A program made the position numbers and the translations under genes. 48,132 nucleotides of DNA from Rhodospirillaceae bacterium SYSU D60007 (GTDB lineage Bacteria > Pseudomonadota > Alphaproteobacteria > Reyranellales > Reyranellaceae). The notes under the pieces were generated by a model. It did no database searches and was not told the DNA's origin. It was given only the letters and a program-made list of their open reading frames with translations. Of this stretch, positions 36,545 to 45,361 are shown piece by piece; the stretch's first letter is position 1, and every line of letters starts with the position of its first letter. Location: the NCBI GenBank assembly GCA_003574685.1, contig QOCQ01000031.1, positions 1 to 48,132 of the forward strand, read 5' to 3'.

Positions 36545-37378
36545 ATGCCGAAACTCCTGTCAGATGAAGCGGTCGCCCGCTACCGGCGGGACGGCTATCT
36601 GTTTCCGGTCGATGTGATCGCGCCTGCCGAAGCGGCTGAGCTGCGCCGCCGGCTGGAGGACCACGAGGCGCAGACCGGCGGCCCCATCAGCGGCGACCGG
36701 CGCCACAAGGCGCATCTCTATCTCACCTGGCTGAACGAGCTGATCCGCCACCCGCGCATCCTGGACGCCGTCGAGGACGTGCTGGGCCGCGACCTGCTGT
36801 GCTGGAGCACCAGCTTCTTCATCAAGGAAGCCTCCGATCCGGGCTTCGTCTCGTGGCACCAGGATGCCACCTACTGGGGCCTGAGTTCGCCTGATGTGAT
36901 GACCGTCTGGGTCGCCTTCACGCCCGCCAATCTCGTGAACGGCTGCATGAAGTTCCTGCCGGGTTCCCACCGGCAACAGCTCGATCATCGCGACACCTTC
37001 GACAAGCACAACCTGTTGAGCCGCGGCCAGGAGATCGCCGTCACCGTCGATGAGGCCAAAGGCGTGCCGGCCGTCCTCGAGCCGGGCCAGGCGTCATTGC
37101 ATCACGTGCTGCTGGCGCACGGCTCGGCGCCGAACCGCTCCGGCGACCGGCGCATCGGCTTTGCCATCCGCTACATCCCGACGCACGTCCGGCAGGTCGT
37201 GGGCGAACGCGACAGCGCCACGCTGGTGCGCGGCACCGATAACTTCCATCACTTCGACCACGAGCCGCGGCCTGCGGCCGACTGCGCGCCTGACGCACTC
37301 GCCGCCCACGCCGCCATCGTCGGCCGCCAGGTGCAGGTCCTCTACCGCGGCACCGGCCACGACCATTTCCGCCCGTAA
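36545..37378 (+). CDS. Phytanoyl-CoA dioxygenase (PhyH) family protein
   Basis: The 277-residue protein is a non-haem Fe(II)/2-oxoglutarate oxygenase. The iron triad is visible: His105 and Asp107 in VSWHQDATYW, and His192 in LLAHGSAPN, with an arginine at about 203 for 2-oxoglutarate. MKFLPGSHRQQ near 135-145 is also typical. PhyH proteins hydroxylate branched acyl-CoA or diverse small molecules; the substrate is unknown. The SDR gene follows after 26 bases, so the two may hydroxylate and then oxidise the same molecule. Confidence 0.9.
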   Translation: MPKLLSDEAVARYRRDGYLFPVDVIAPAEAAELRRRLEDHEAQTGGPISGDRRHKAHLYLTWLNELIRHPRILDAVEDVLGRDLLCWSTSFFIKEASDPGFVSWHQDATYWGLSSPDVMTVWVAFTPANLVNGCMKFLPGSHRQQLDHRDTFDKHNLLSRGQEIAVTVDEAKGVPAVLEPGQASLHHVLLAHGSAPNRSGDRRIGFAIRYIPTHVRQVVGERDSATLVRGTDNFHHFDHEPRPAADCAPDALAAHAAIVGRQVQVLYRGTGHDHFRP

Positions 37379-37404
37379 GGCCGACCATCACGCAGGAGGA
37401 AGGC

Positions 37405-38160
37405 ATGCGTCTGAAGGACAAGGTTGCGCTGGTCACCGGCGCCGCCAACGGCATGGGTGCCGCGACGGCGAAGCTGTTCGCGCGCGAGGGCGCGAAGGCG
37501 GTGGTCGTGGCCGATGTTCTCGATGCGCCGGGCAAGAACGTCGTTGCCGCCATCGAAAAAGAAGGCGGACACGCGACGTACCAGCACCTTGACGTTACCA
37601 GCGAGGACGAGTGGAAGGCCGCCATCGACAAGGTGCTGGCCACCTGGGGCCGGCTCGACGTGCTGGTCAACAATGCCGGCATCAGCGGCTCGGCGGCCGA
37701 GGATCTGTTCGCCACCGACGCCTGGGACAAGCTGATGGCGATCAACGCGCGCGGCGTCTTCCTCGGCACCAAGTACGCGGTGGCAGCGATGCGCCAGTCG
37801 GGCGGCGGCTCGATCGTCAACCTGTCCTCCGTCTCCGGCATCGTCGGCCAGCAGGGCGTCCATGTCGGCTACAACGCTTCGAAAGCCGCGGTGCGGTTGC
37901 TGAGCAAGACCATCGCCGTGCAGCACGGGCGCGATCGCATCCGGGTTAATTCCGTGCATCCCGGACTGATGCCACCCATGATCACCTCGGGCCGCACCGC
38001 CGATCCCGAGACGCGCGCGAAGATGCTGAAGAGCGTGCCGCTGGGCCGCGCCGGCGAAGTCGACGAGGTGGCGTACGCCGTCCTGTTCCTCGCGTCCGAC
38101 GAATCGTCCTACGTCACCGGCACCGAGATCGTCGTCGACGGCGGCTGGACGGCCGCGTAG
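37405..38160 (+). CDS. Short-chain dehydrogenase/reductase (SDR), second
   Basis: This 251-residue classical SDR has cofactor motif TGAANGMG (residues 11-18), NNAG near 90, serine in VNLSSVSGIVG, and catalytic YNASK. An aspartate at the end of the second strand (VVVADVLDAPG) favours NAD(H). GGAGGA lies just before the start. It is the second gene of a PhyH-SDR unit, so the alcohol made by PhyH might be its substrate (inference). A family A repeat follows the stop. Confidence 0.9.
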   Translation: MRLKDKVALVTGAANGMGAATAKLFAREGAKAVVVADVLDAPGKNVVAAIEKEGGHATYQHLDVTSEDEWKAAIDKVLATWGRLDVLVNNAGISGSAAEDLFATDAWDKLMAINARGVFLGTKYAVAAMRQSGGGSIVNLSSVSGIVGQQGVHVGYNASKAAVRLLSKTIAVQHGRDRIRVNSVHPGLMPPMITSGRTADPETRAKMLKSVPLGRAGEVDEVAYAVLFLASDESSYVTGTEIVVDGGWTAA

Positions 38161-38173
38161 CAAGGTAAGTGGC

Positions 38174-38281
38174 CTTCATGGTGAGCCTGTCGAACCATGA
38201 AGGCGTCGCAGAGCGCGGTGCGGGTCGCTTCATGGTTCGACCCGGTGGATGCGAAAGCATCCACCTGTGCTCACCATGAAG
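38174..38281. repeat. Repeat family A, copy 2, with inserted hairpin
   Basis: The left arm is 38174-38202. The right arm runs 38228-38281 but is split in the middle by a small hairpin, GGTGGATGC/GCATCCACC. Copy 3 at 41282 has the same insertion, while copy 1 at 6678 does not. It fills the gap between the SDR gene and the convergent DUF35 gene. Confidence 0.85.
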
Positions 38282-38285
38282 CTGT

Positions 38286-38735
38286 CTATCGCCCGCTATA
38301 TCGCCACTGCACCAGGGTGAAGGGTGGCTTTGCGTCGTCGTGCGGTTCGAAGACGGCCTCGACCTCGGCGCCGATGCGCACGTCCTGGCGCGGATCGCCC
38401 AGCAGGTTGCCCAGCATGCGGATGCCGCCGGCCTGCGGCAGCTCGACCAGTACGACGATGTAGGGGCCCTGCTCCTTCAGCGCGGGATGCGCTGGATGCC
38501 ACGGCCGCTCCCAGCTATAGATGCGGCCACGGCCTTCGATCGTCTGCCAGCCGATGTCGAAGGACAGGCATTTGTGGCAGATCCATTCCGGACCCCACTG
38601 CCAGGTGCCGCAGGCCTTGCAGCGCTGCACGCGCAACTCGCCGCGGCGCGTGCCTTCCCAGTACGGCGCATCGAGCCCGTCATTCTCCGGCACCGGCACG
38701 GGCAGGCCGGGGCGCAGATAGGTCGCGGCCGTCAT
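38286..38735 (-). CDS. DUF35 (OB-fold/zinc-ribbon) acyl-CoA-associated protein
   Basis: The 149-residue protein has a rubredoxin-like zinc ribbon with four cysteines, QRCKACG and ICHKC (residues about 37-58), followed by an OB-fold (GRIYSWERPWHPAHP onwards). These proteins bind to and enable thiolase-like enzymes, for example in steroid side-chain aldolases and acetone carboxylation pathways. The start at 38735 overlaps the stop of the thiolase-like gene by four bases (ATGA), so the two almost certainly form a complex. Confidence 0.88.
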   Translation of the reverse strand: MTAATYLRPGLPVPVPENDGLDAPYWEGTRRGELRVQRCKACGTWQWGPEWICHKCLSFDIGWQTIEGRGRIYSWERPWHPAHPALKEQGPYIVVLVELPQAGGIRMLGNLLGDPRQDVRIGAEVEAVFEPHDDAKPPFTLVQWRYSGR

Positions 38736-39916
38736 TGCAGGGTCTCCGCGCTGCCCAGGATCATGCTCGATACCGGCGTCACCATCGGGCCCGAGATCAC
38801 CATGGAGACATGCGCATCGGGCACCTGTGCCGTGGACTCGCCGCGCAACTGGCGCACGGCCTCGACCTGCAGCTCCAGCCCGTGCATGTAGCACTCCGCC
38901 AGGTTGCCGCCGCTGGTGTTGAGCGGCAGCCGGCCCGACGGCGCGAGCAGGTTCTCCGGCACGAGGAACGCATTGGCCTCTTCGGCCGCGAAGAAACCGT
39001 GCTCGACCAGACTCATCAGCACGCCGCCGGTGAAGTTCTCATAGCTTTGCAGCACATCGACATCGGCCGGTTTCAGACCGGCCATGGCATAGAGATTCGG
39101 TGCCACGGTGGTGAAGCTCGACGTGGCGTAGAGCGGCGCGTTGTGCACGCGTGCGGCGTTGCGATGCTCCGATCCCTGCGCTGCCGCCAGCAGGTAGGCC
39201 GGCTTTTTCGGGAAATCGCGTGCCCGTTCGGCCGGCACCAGGATCAGCGCCGCAGCGCCATCATTCTCCTGGCAGCAGTCGAAGAGCCGCCACGGTTCGA
39301 CGATCCAGCGTGAGGCGTCGTAGGCCTCCTCGTTCAGCGGCTTGCCATACATCACCGCGCGCGGGTTGCGCTGCGCATGGTGGTACGAGGCGAGTGCAAT
39401 CGCCCGCTGGGCACTGGGCGCGATGCGGTTCTCATGAATGAACCGCATGGCGCGCATGGCGTAGCGCTGCGCCGGCGACATCACGCCGTAGGGCGCGTTG
39501 AATGCCGGCTCGCCCGATACCGTGCCGCCCGGCGGCGCGGCGCCGAAACGCTGGAACTGGCCCTGTGCCAGCGCACGAAACACCACGACGCAATCGGCCA
39601 TGCCGCAGGCGACGGCTGCCGCGGCGTTGGCGACCGCGCCGGAGCCGCCGCCGCCCCCGCCACCCCACTGCATGTTGGAGAAGCGCAGCTCGGGCAGGCC
39701 CAGCGCGGCGGCCAGCCGCGAGGGATCGTTGCGATCGTTGCTGTAGGAGGCGAAGCCGTCGATGCGCCGCGGCTCGATGCCGGCATCGGCACAGGCGGCA
39801 AGGACCGCCTTCAGCGCCAGCTTGAACTCGGGATCAGGCGACTTGCCGTGCCTGTAGTAGGTCGTCTCGCCGATGCCGACGATCGCCACCTTGCCGCGCA
39901 GCGTGCGTCCGCTCAT
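38732..39916 (-). CDS. Thiolase-like protein (Ltp2/SCPx type), nucleophilic cysteine apparently missing
   Basis: The 394-residue protein has the thiolase fold of the lipid-transfer/SCPx group. Where thiolases carry the acylated cysteine it has a run of seven glycines then SG (residues 85-93), and near the C-terminus the motif is NTSGGNLAECYMHG, the pattern of Ltp2-like proteins, in place of the usual GHPxGxSG. This fits an aldolase or acyl-CoA lyase that needs a DUF35 partner, which is encoded next to it. The start at 39916 overlaps the end of the amidohydrolase gene. The frame is open further upstream, but only as a shadow of that gene. Confidence 0.85.
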   Translation of the reverse strand: MSGRTLRGKVAIVGIGETTYYRHGKSPDPEFKLALKAVLAACADAGIEPRRIDGFASYSNDRNDPSRLAAALGLPELRFSNMQWGGGGGGGSGAVANAAAAVACGMADCVVVFRALAQGQFQRFGAAPPGGTVSGEPAFNAPYGVMSPAQRYAMRAMRFIHENRIAPSAQRAIALASYHHAQRNPRAVMYGKPLNEEAYDASRWIVEPWRLFDCCQENDGAAALILVPAERARDFPKKPAYLLAAAQGSEHRNAARVHNAPLYATSSFTTVAPNLYAMAGLKPADVDVLQSYENFTGGVLMSLVEHGFFAAEEANAFLVPENLLAPSGRLPLNTSGGNLAECYMHGLELQVEAVRQLRGESTAQVPDAHVSMVISGPMVTPVSSMILGSAETLQ

Positions 39917-41112
39917 TGAGCGTACCGGGCCGGCACGGCGAGCTTCAGGAAGCGCGCGGCGTTGAGGCCCAGAATATTCGCGCGGCTGGCATCCGATAGG
40001 TGACCCATGGTGCGTTCGATCGCCTCCGCCGAGTGCGGCCACGTGCCCTCGTGGTGCGGGTAGTCGTTGGCCCACATGAAGTTGCCGGCGAGCCCATGCG
40101 ACTCGGCAAGATCCAGACCGGCCTGGTCTTCCTGGAACGACGAGAAACCGCGTGTCCGGTAGTAGTCGCTGGGCAGGCCCTGCAGCTTCGGTCGCACCCA
40201 GAAATGGTGCTTGCGGTAGGCCTCGTCCATCGCATCCAGTAGCCACGGTACCCACCCGATGCCGGCCTCGATGGTGGCAAAGCGCAGACCCGGGAAGCGC
40301 TCCAGCACGCCCGAGGCGCAGAGATTGGCCACCGGCTCGATGGTCGGTGACAGCGAATGCGAGACGTAGTTCACCACCGCCCCGCCATTGCCGCGTGCGG
40401 CGCGCGGATCGCGCCCGGTCGAAACGTGGAAGGTGATCGGCAGGTCGGCATCCTGGATCGCCGCCCACAGCTGGTCGAAATGCGGCAGGTTGTAGTTGAC
40501 GTGATCGACATCGTGCGCGCCCCACACCGGCTTGCACGGCAGGGTGAGACAGCGGAAGCCAAGCTTCGCCAGCCGCTGCACCTCGGCGATCGAGCCCTCG
40601 AGGTCGCCGGTGGCAATCGCACCGGCAATGATGATGCGGTCCTTGTGCGACCCGAACATCTCCCACGCCCAGTCGTTCCACACGCGGCACTGCGCCATCG
40701 CGAACTCGGGATCGGGCGTGGCCCACATCGCCAGCCCCTTGTTGGGAAACATCAGCTCGACGTCGATGCCATCGCGGTCGTGATCGGCAATGCGGCCGGC
40801 GGCGTCGGCACCGGACTTGTTGCGCAGCGCGTCCTCGCCTTCCAGCGTCGACAGCCGCAGCCGGTCGGGGCGATAGCCCTCGGACACCCGCCACTGCACC
40901 CCGTCCTTGTCGGTGATCACGCGCGGCAGGCGCTGGTGATACTTTTTGTCCATGCGCGTCAGCCACAGATCAACGGGCTCGTTGGCGTGGCAGTCGGCCG
41001 ACACCATGAAGTACTTGCGCGCCGCATCCGGCCGCGCCGTGCGCGTCCAGCCGGTGCTGCCCGGGGTTTGCAGACGCCAGCGATTGGGCTCGTTCACCAC
41101 GATCTGGTTCAT
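39913..41112 (-). CDS. Amidohydrolase family 2 metal-dependent hydrolase/decarboxylase
   Basis: The 399-residue protein has a TIM barrel of the amidohydrolase-2 (ACMSD-like) group: metal motif D40-C-H42 in VSADCHANEP, a histidine in PITFHVSTGRD, and the final metal aspartate in MWANDYPHHEGTWPHS. Members hydrolyse C-C or C-N bonds or decarboxylate aromatic acids. The start at 41112 has GAGGAGGAAGCG upstream. It is the first gene of an operon with the thiolase-like and DUF35 genes, all overlapping by four bases, which suggests a joint pathway. Confidence 0.88.
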   Translation of the reverse strand: MNQIVVNEPNRWRLQTPGSTGWTRTARPDAARKYFMVSADCHANEPVDLWLTRMDKKYHQRLPRVITDKDGVQWRVSEGYRPDRLRLSTLEGEDALRNKSGADAAGRIADHDRDGIDVELMFPNKGLAMWATPDPEFAMAQCRVWNDWAWEMFGSHKDRIIIAGAIATGDLEGSIAEVQRLAKLGFRCLTLPCKPVWGAHDVDHVNYNLPHFDQLWAAIQDADLPITFHVSTGRDPRAARGNGGAVVNYVSHSLSPTIEPVANLCASGVLERFPGLRFATIEAGIGWVPWLLDAMDEAYRKHHFWVRPKLQGLPSDYYRTRGFSSFQEDQAGLDLAESHGLAGNFMWANDYPHHEGTWPHSAEAIERTMGHLSDASRANILGLNAARFLKLAVPARYAQ

Positions 41113-41281
41113 CGCTTCCTCCTCGCCTCGCAGCAGGCAGCCTGCCCCATCCGCCCGCGCCGTCCATAGCGCCGCAAGCATGCGAGCCCTGCAAGGCTGC
41201 GGCACATCTGTCCGCAGTGCGGAAACATCGCCTTGAGCAGCCCCGCCGGTCCTGCGCACCATCGTACCACGCTGCTATAGC

Positions 41282-41383
41282 CTTCATGGTGAGCCTGTCG
41301 AACCATGAAGGCGTCGCACAGCACGGCCGGCTTCATGGTTCGACCCGGTGGATGCAAGGCATCCACCTGTGCTCACCATGAAG
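41282..41383. repeat. Repeat family A, copy 3, with inserted hairpin
   Basis: The left arm is 41282-41310 and the split right arm 41331-41383. The insertion GGTGGATGC/GCATCCACC matches copy 2. The 292-base gap between the divergent amidohydrolase and LLM genes is mostly this element, which lies close to the LLM ribosome site. Confidence 0.85.
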
Positions 41384-41404
41384 CAATCCCAGCGGGAGGC
41401 AATG

Positions 41405-42253
41405 ATGAAGATCGGCGCGGCGATGTTCTTTACGGACTACTCCATGGCGCCCGCTGAGCTGGCGCAGGCGCTGGAGGCGCGCGGCTTCGAATCGGTGTGG
41501 GCGCCCGAGCACTCGCACATTCCGCTATCGCGCAAGTCGCCCTTCCCGCAGGGCGGCGAGCTGCCCAAGCCCTATTACGACGTGATGGACCCGTTCGTGT
41601 CGCTGACCGCCGCGGCGGCCGTCACCACGACACTGCGCCTCGGCACCGGCGTCTGCCTCGTGGTGCAGCGCGATCCCATTCAGACCGCCAAGCTGGTGGC
41701 CTCCATCGACCAGGTCTCGCAGGGCCGGTTCCTGTTCGGTGTCGGCAATGGCTGGAACGCAGAGGAGATGGCCGACCACGGCACCGCCTTCGAGACGCGG
41801 CACAAGCTCGCCCGCGAACGCATCGAGGCGATGAAGGCCATCTGGACGCAATCCAAACCTGAATATCATGGTGCGTTCGTGAACTTCGATCCGATGATGA
41901 CCTGGCCCAAGCCGGTGCAGAAGCCGCATCCGCCGGTGATCGTCGGCGGTGCGTTTCCCTGGGCCGCGCGTCGTGCGCTGCGCTACGGCAACGGCTGGCT
42001 GCCGCATCGCGCGCGCAAGCAATATCCCGACGTCGCCGCCCTGCTGCCGCAGTTCCGGCAGATGGCGGCGGAAGCCGGCCGCGACCTTGCCTCGGTGCCG
42101 GTGAGCATCTGGGGCGCCAAAGACGCCGACCAGCTCAAACGCGATCGCGACGGGGGCGTCGAGCGGGTGATCATCCAGCTCGAAACCGCGAAGGCAGACG
42201 CCGTGCTGCCCGTGCTTGATCGCTGGGCCAAGATCATTCCGACGGTTTCGTAG
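41405..42253 (+). CDS. LLM-class (F420-dependent) oxidoreductase
   Basis: The 282-residue luciferase-like protein has a TIM barrel with LEARGFESVWAPEHSHIP near residue 25, LRLGTGVCLVVQRDPIQTAK near 80 and RFLFGVGNGWNAEEMADHG near 105. These are marks of F420-type LLM enzymes rather than FMN alkane monooxygenases. GGGAGG five bases before the ATG at 41405 decides this start over 41402. It overlaps htpG tail to tail by 20 bases. F420 use is supported by the FO synthase gene at 45362; the substrate is unknown. Confidence 0.88.
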   Translation: MKIGAAMFFTDYSMAPAELAQALEARGFESVWAPEHSHIPLSRKSPFPQGGELPKPYYDVMDPFVSLTAAAAVTTTLRLGTGVCLVVQRDPIQTAKLVASIDQVSQGRFLFGVGNGWNAEEMADHGTAFETRHKLARERIEAMKAIWTQSKPEYHGAFVNFDPMMTWPKPVQKPHPPVIVGGAFPWAARRALRYGNGWLPHRARKQYPDVAALLPQFRQMAAEAGRDLASVPVSIWGAKDADQLKRDRDGGVERVIIQLETAKADAVLPVLDRWAKIIPTVS

Positions 42254-44147
42254 AACGCTCGCCCTTCGGCAGGCTGCGGGTGATCACGCGGGCTAGCCGC
42301 TCCGCGAAGGCTCGGGGGTCGGCCGGCGTCTCGCCGTCCAGCACACGCGCCTGATCCAGCAGCAGGTGCGCGGTGTCGGCGCGCAGCGGCTCCTCGACGT
42401 CCTTCAGGCGTGCCAGCGCAGTCACCAGCGCATGCCGCGGGTTGATCTCCAGGACCGGTTTCGCGGCCGAAGCCAGCCGCCCGCTGCCGGCCAGCAGCCT
42501 TTCGAGCTGCCGGTCGGGACCGGACTGTGGTGCGACGAGGCACACCGCGCTCTCGGTCAGCCGTTCGGAGGTGCGCACGTCGGAGACGGCATCGCCCAGC
42601 GTCTTCTTCACGAAGCCAACGAAATCGGCCACCGCGGGGTCCACCTCCTGTGCCGAGTCGGTGGCGGCATCGGTGCGCGGGATCATCGCGAGATCGGCCT
42701 CGCCCTGCGTGACCGAGCGGAACGGCTTGCCCTCGAACGACGGCGACATGGTCACCCAGAAGCTGTCCACCGGGTCGGCAAGCAGCAGCACCTCGACGCC
42801 GCGGGCACGGAAGCCCTCCAGATGCGGCGAGCTTTCCAGCTTCGCGGTTTCATCGCCGGCCAGATAGTAGATCGCGGTCTGGTTCTCCTGCAGGCCTGCG
42901 ATGTACTCCTTCAGCGACCGCCACCCCTGCGGCGATGCGGTGGTCCTGAACCGCGCGAGGCCGAGCAGCGCCTCGCGCCGCTCAAACGCTTCATAAAGCC
43001 CTTCCTTGATGACCGGCCCGAAGGCCTCCCAGATCCTGATGTACTTCTCGGGTTCCTTGTCGGCGAGCTTCTCCAGATCGCCCAGCACGCGATTGGTGAC
43101 GCCCTTGCGGATCGCCTCCAGGATCGGACTTTCCTGGATCATCTCGCGGGAGACGTTGAGCGGCAGGTCGGCGGAATCGACCAGCCCGCGCACGAAGCGC
43201 AGATAGCGCGGCAGGATCTCGACATCGTCGGTGATGAACACGCGCCGCACGTAGAGCTTGATCCGCCCCTTGCGCTCGGGATCGAACAGGTCGAACGGCC
43301 GCGTGCCGGGCACGAAAAGCAGCGCCGCATATTCCTGCCGACCCTCGGCGCGGTAATGCAGCGTCATCGCCGGATCGTCGAACTGGCCGGCGACGCTGCG
43401 GTAGAAATCCGTGTACTCCGCTTCGGTGATCTCGGATTTCGGCCGGGTCCACAGCGCCGCACCGTCAGCCACTTCGGCGGGTTCGCCGCCCAGCTTGTCG
43501 ATGATCGAGATGGGGACCGGAACATGCCCGGACTGCGCCCTGACGATTCGCTCCAGCGTCGGCCGGTCGGCATAGCCGGCAGCATCGGCGGACAGGTGCA
43601 GCACGACGCGTGTGCCGCGCGCCGGCGCCTGCGCAAGCTCCGCCGGGCTTACGCTAAACGTGCCCTTGCCGTCGGACGACCACAGCCACGCTTCGTCCGT
43701 ACCGGCGCGGCGCGACAGCACATCGACCCGCTCCGCGACCATGAAGGCCGAGTAGAAGCCCACGCCGAACTGGCCGATCAGGTTCGCGCCGGCTTCCTCG
43801 CCGCCCTGCATGCGCTCGAGAAAGGCGCGGGTGCCGGAGCGCGCGATGGTCCCCAGCGCCTCCACCATCTCCTCGCGGCTCATGCCGATGCCGTTATCCT
43901 CCACGGTCAACCGCCGCTGCTCCGCGTCAATGGTGAGCGTGATGCGCGGTTTGGGATCGTCGCCCAGCAGCGCCGGCGCGGCGATGGCCTCGTAGCGCAG
44001 CCGCTCGCAGGCATCGGCTGCGTTGGAGATCAGCTCGCGCAGGAAGACATCCTTGTCGGAATAGACCGAATGCACCATCAGGTGCAGCAGCCTGGCGACG
44101 TCGGCCTCGAACGGACGGCTCTGGATCGACGCGGCGTCGGCAGTCAT
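42234..44147 (-). CDS. htpG: Molecular chaperone HtpG (Hsp90)
   Basis: The 637-residue protein is bacterial Hsp90, a cytoplasmic dimeric ATP-driven chaperone. The N-terminal GHKL ATPase site shows ELISNAADACERL, VEDNGIGMSREE and LIGQFGVGFYSAFMVAERV; the middle domain has the catalytic arginine segment VDSADLPLNVSREMIQ. The C-terminal domain is complete. Its end overlaps the LLM gene on the other strand by 20 bases. No heat-shock promoter could be picked out upstream. Confidence 0.96.
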   Translation of the reverse strand: MTADAASIQSRPFEADVARLLHLMVHSVYSDKDVFLRELISNAADACERLRYEAIAAPALLGDDPKPRITLTIDAEQRRLTVEDNGIGMSREEMVEALGTIARSGTRAFLERMQGGEEAGANLIGQFGVGFYSAFMVAERVDVLSRRAGTDEAWLWSSDGKGTFSVSPAELAQAPARGTRVVLHLSADAAGYADRPTLERIVRAQSGHVPVPISIIDKLGGEPAEVADGAALWTRPKSEITEAEYTDFYRSVAGQFDDPAMTLHYRAEGRQEYAALLFVPGTRPFDLFDPERKGRIKLYVRRVFITDDVEILPRYLRFVRGLVDSADLPLNVSREMIQESPILEAIRKGVTNRVLGDLEKLADKEPEKYIRIWEAFGPVIKEGLYEAFERREALLGLARFRTTASPQGWRSLKEYIAGLQENQTAIYYLAGDETAKLESSPHLEGFRARGVEVLLLADPVDSFWVTMSPSFEGKPFRSVTQGEADLAMIPRTDAATDSAQEVDPAVADFVGFVKKTLGDAVSDVRTSERLTESAVCLVAPQSGPDRQLERLLAGSGRLASAAKPVLEINPRHALVTALARLKDVEEPLRADTAHLLLDQARVLDGETPADPRAFAERLARVITRSLPKGERSTKPSE

Positions 44148-44229
44148 GTCGGCGGAATCCCCTTTATTTTTTGGCGGCTCACCAGATGGCCCGCACGGCT
44201 GGCAAATTCAAGTGGTGCGGGCTGCGTAA

Positions 44230-44349
44230 CCTTCCCCCGGAGGGGGAAGGTGCCCGAAGGGCGGAAGGGGGATGGTGCAACAGGCACCGCGCTTGTTGAG
44301 GCATCCCCCTTCCGGCGCTGGCGCGCCACCTTCCCCCTCCGGGGGAAGG
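44230..44349. repeat. Repeat family B, copy 2: inverted pair of hairpins
   Basis: The left part (44230-44274) has CCTTCCCCCGG/AGGGGGAAGG followed by TGCCCGAAGGGCGGAAGGGG; the right part (44302-44349) is its near reverse complement, with CCCCCTTCCGGCGCTGGCGC. It occupies most of the 210-base gap between htpG and the downstream LLM gene. Confidence 0.85.
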
Positions 44350-44357
44350 AGATGTCA

Positions 44358-45311
44358 CTACATTTTCGCCAGTATCTCGCTGCGGAACTTCTGCATGTTC
44401 TGAAGCACGGCTTCGGCGGTGGCGCCGGCGAAGCCGAAATCGACGCTGGCCACGCCGATATCGCGCAGGGTGCGCAGGTCGCCGGCGATGTCCGCGGCGC
44501 TGCCCGAGAACAGGTGCCGCTCGCCGTCGCCGGCCTTCGCCGGCACACCCTCGCCATAGCGCGACACGCGCAGCGCGATGCCCACCTTCTGCGGATCGCG
44601 ACCGGCCTCCTGCGTGAGCTTGCGCAGGCGCGCGATGCCGGCGCGGAAGCGCGAGAGACTGTCGAGCGGAAAGGCGGGGTTGGTGCCGATCGGATACCAG
44701 GCATCGCCCAGCCGCGCCGTGCGCCGCAGCGCCGGGCCGCTCTCGCCGCCCACCCAGATCGGCGGATACGGCTTCTGCACCGGCTTGGGTTCCATCTTGA
44801 TGCCGCTGAAGCGCACGTGCTCGCCGGCGAAGCGCGGATCGGCGCTGGTCCACAATTCCCGGAAGGCGGCCAGGTACTCGTCTGTGACCTTGCCGCGGGC
44901 CGCGAAGTCGGGCGCGCCGATGGCCTGGAACTCCTCCTGCATCCAGCCGGCGCCGATGCCCACCGTGAGCCGGCCGCCCGAGAGCACATCGATGGTCGCA
45001 AGGATCTTGGCCGTCAGCACGGCCGGGCGGTGCGGCACCACCATCACCGACGTAACCAGCCGCAGCCGCCTTGTCTTCGCGGCGAGATACGCCACCTCGG
45101 TCAATTGCTCGTGACGATCGAAGGTGCCGCCACCGGGAAACTCGCCCGTGGCGCTGTAGGGATACTTCGCCTCGATGTCGGTGGGAATCACCACGTGGTC
45201 GCTGAACGTGGCGTAGTCGAAGCCCATGGCCTCGCCCTCAACCACAATGCGGGTGAGGATTTCCGGCGCTGCCAGCGGGCCCGCCGTCGGCGCGTTGAAG
45301 CCGATCTGCAT
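44358..45311 (-). CDS. LLM-class F420-dependent oxidoreductase, second
   Basis: The 317-residue protein resembles actinobacterial F420-dependent LLM enzymes: EGEAMGFDYATFSDHVVIP near residue 30, LATIDVLSGGRLTVGIGAGW near 120, and EPKPVQKPYPPIWVGGESG near 180. It is divergent from the FO synthase gene with 50 bases between the starts, so the enzyme and its cofactor pathway may share control. The start at 45311 has GAAGGAGAG upstream. Substrate unknown; FMN use cannot be excluded. Confidence 0.9.
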   Translation of the reverse strand: MQIGFNAPTAGPLAAPEILTRIVVEGEAMGFDYATFSDHVVIPTDIEAKYPYSATGEFPGGGTFDRHEQLTEVAYLAAKTRRLRLVTSVMVVPHRPAVLTAKILATIDVLSGGRLTVGIGAGWMQEEFQAIGAPDFAARGKVTDEYLAAFRELWTSADPRFAGEHVRFSGIKMEPKPVQKPYPPIWVGGESGPALRRTARLGDAWYPIGTNPAFPLDSLSRFRAGIARLRKLTQEAGRDPQKVGIALRVSRYGEGVPAKAGDGERHLFSGSAADIAGDLRTLRDIGVASVDFGFAGATAEAVLQNMQKFRSEILAKM

Positions 45312-45361
45312 TGCGCTCTCCTTCGATTGCGTCCGGCCGGGCGATGCTACACGATGGGGCG

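Noticed and set aside
39917-40966. Long N-terminal extension of the thiolase-like gene
   Set aside because: The extension overlaps the amidohydrolase in another frame; the real thiolase starts at 39916 (MSGRTLRGK).
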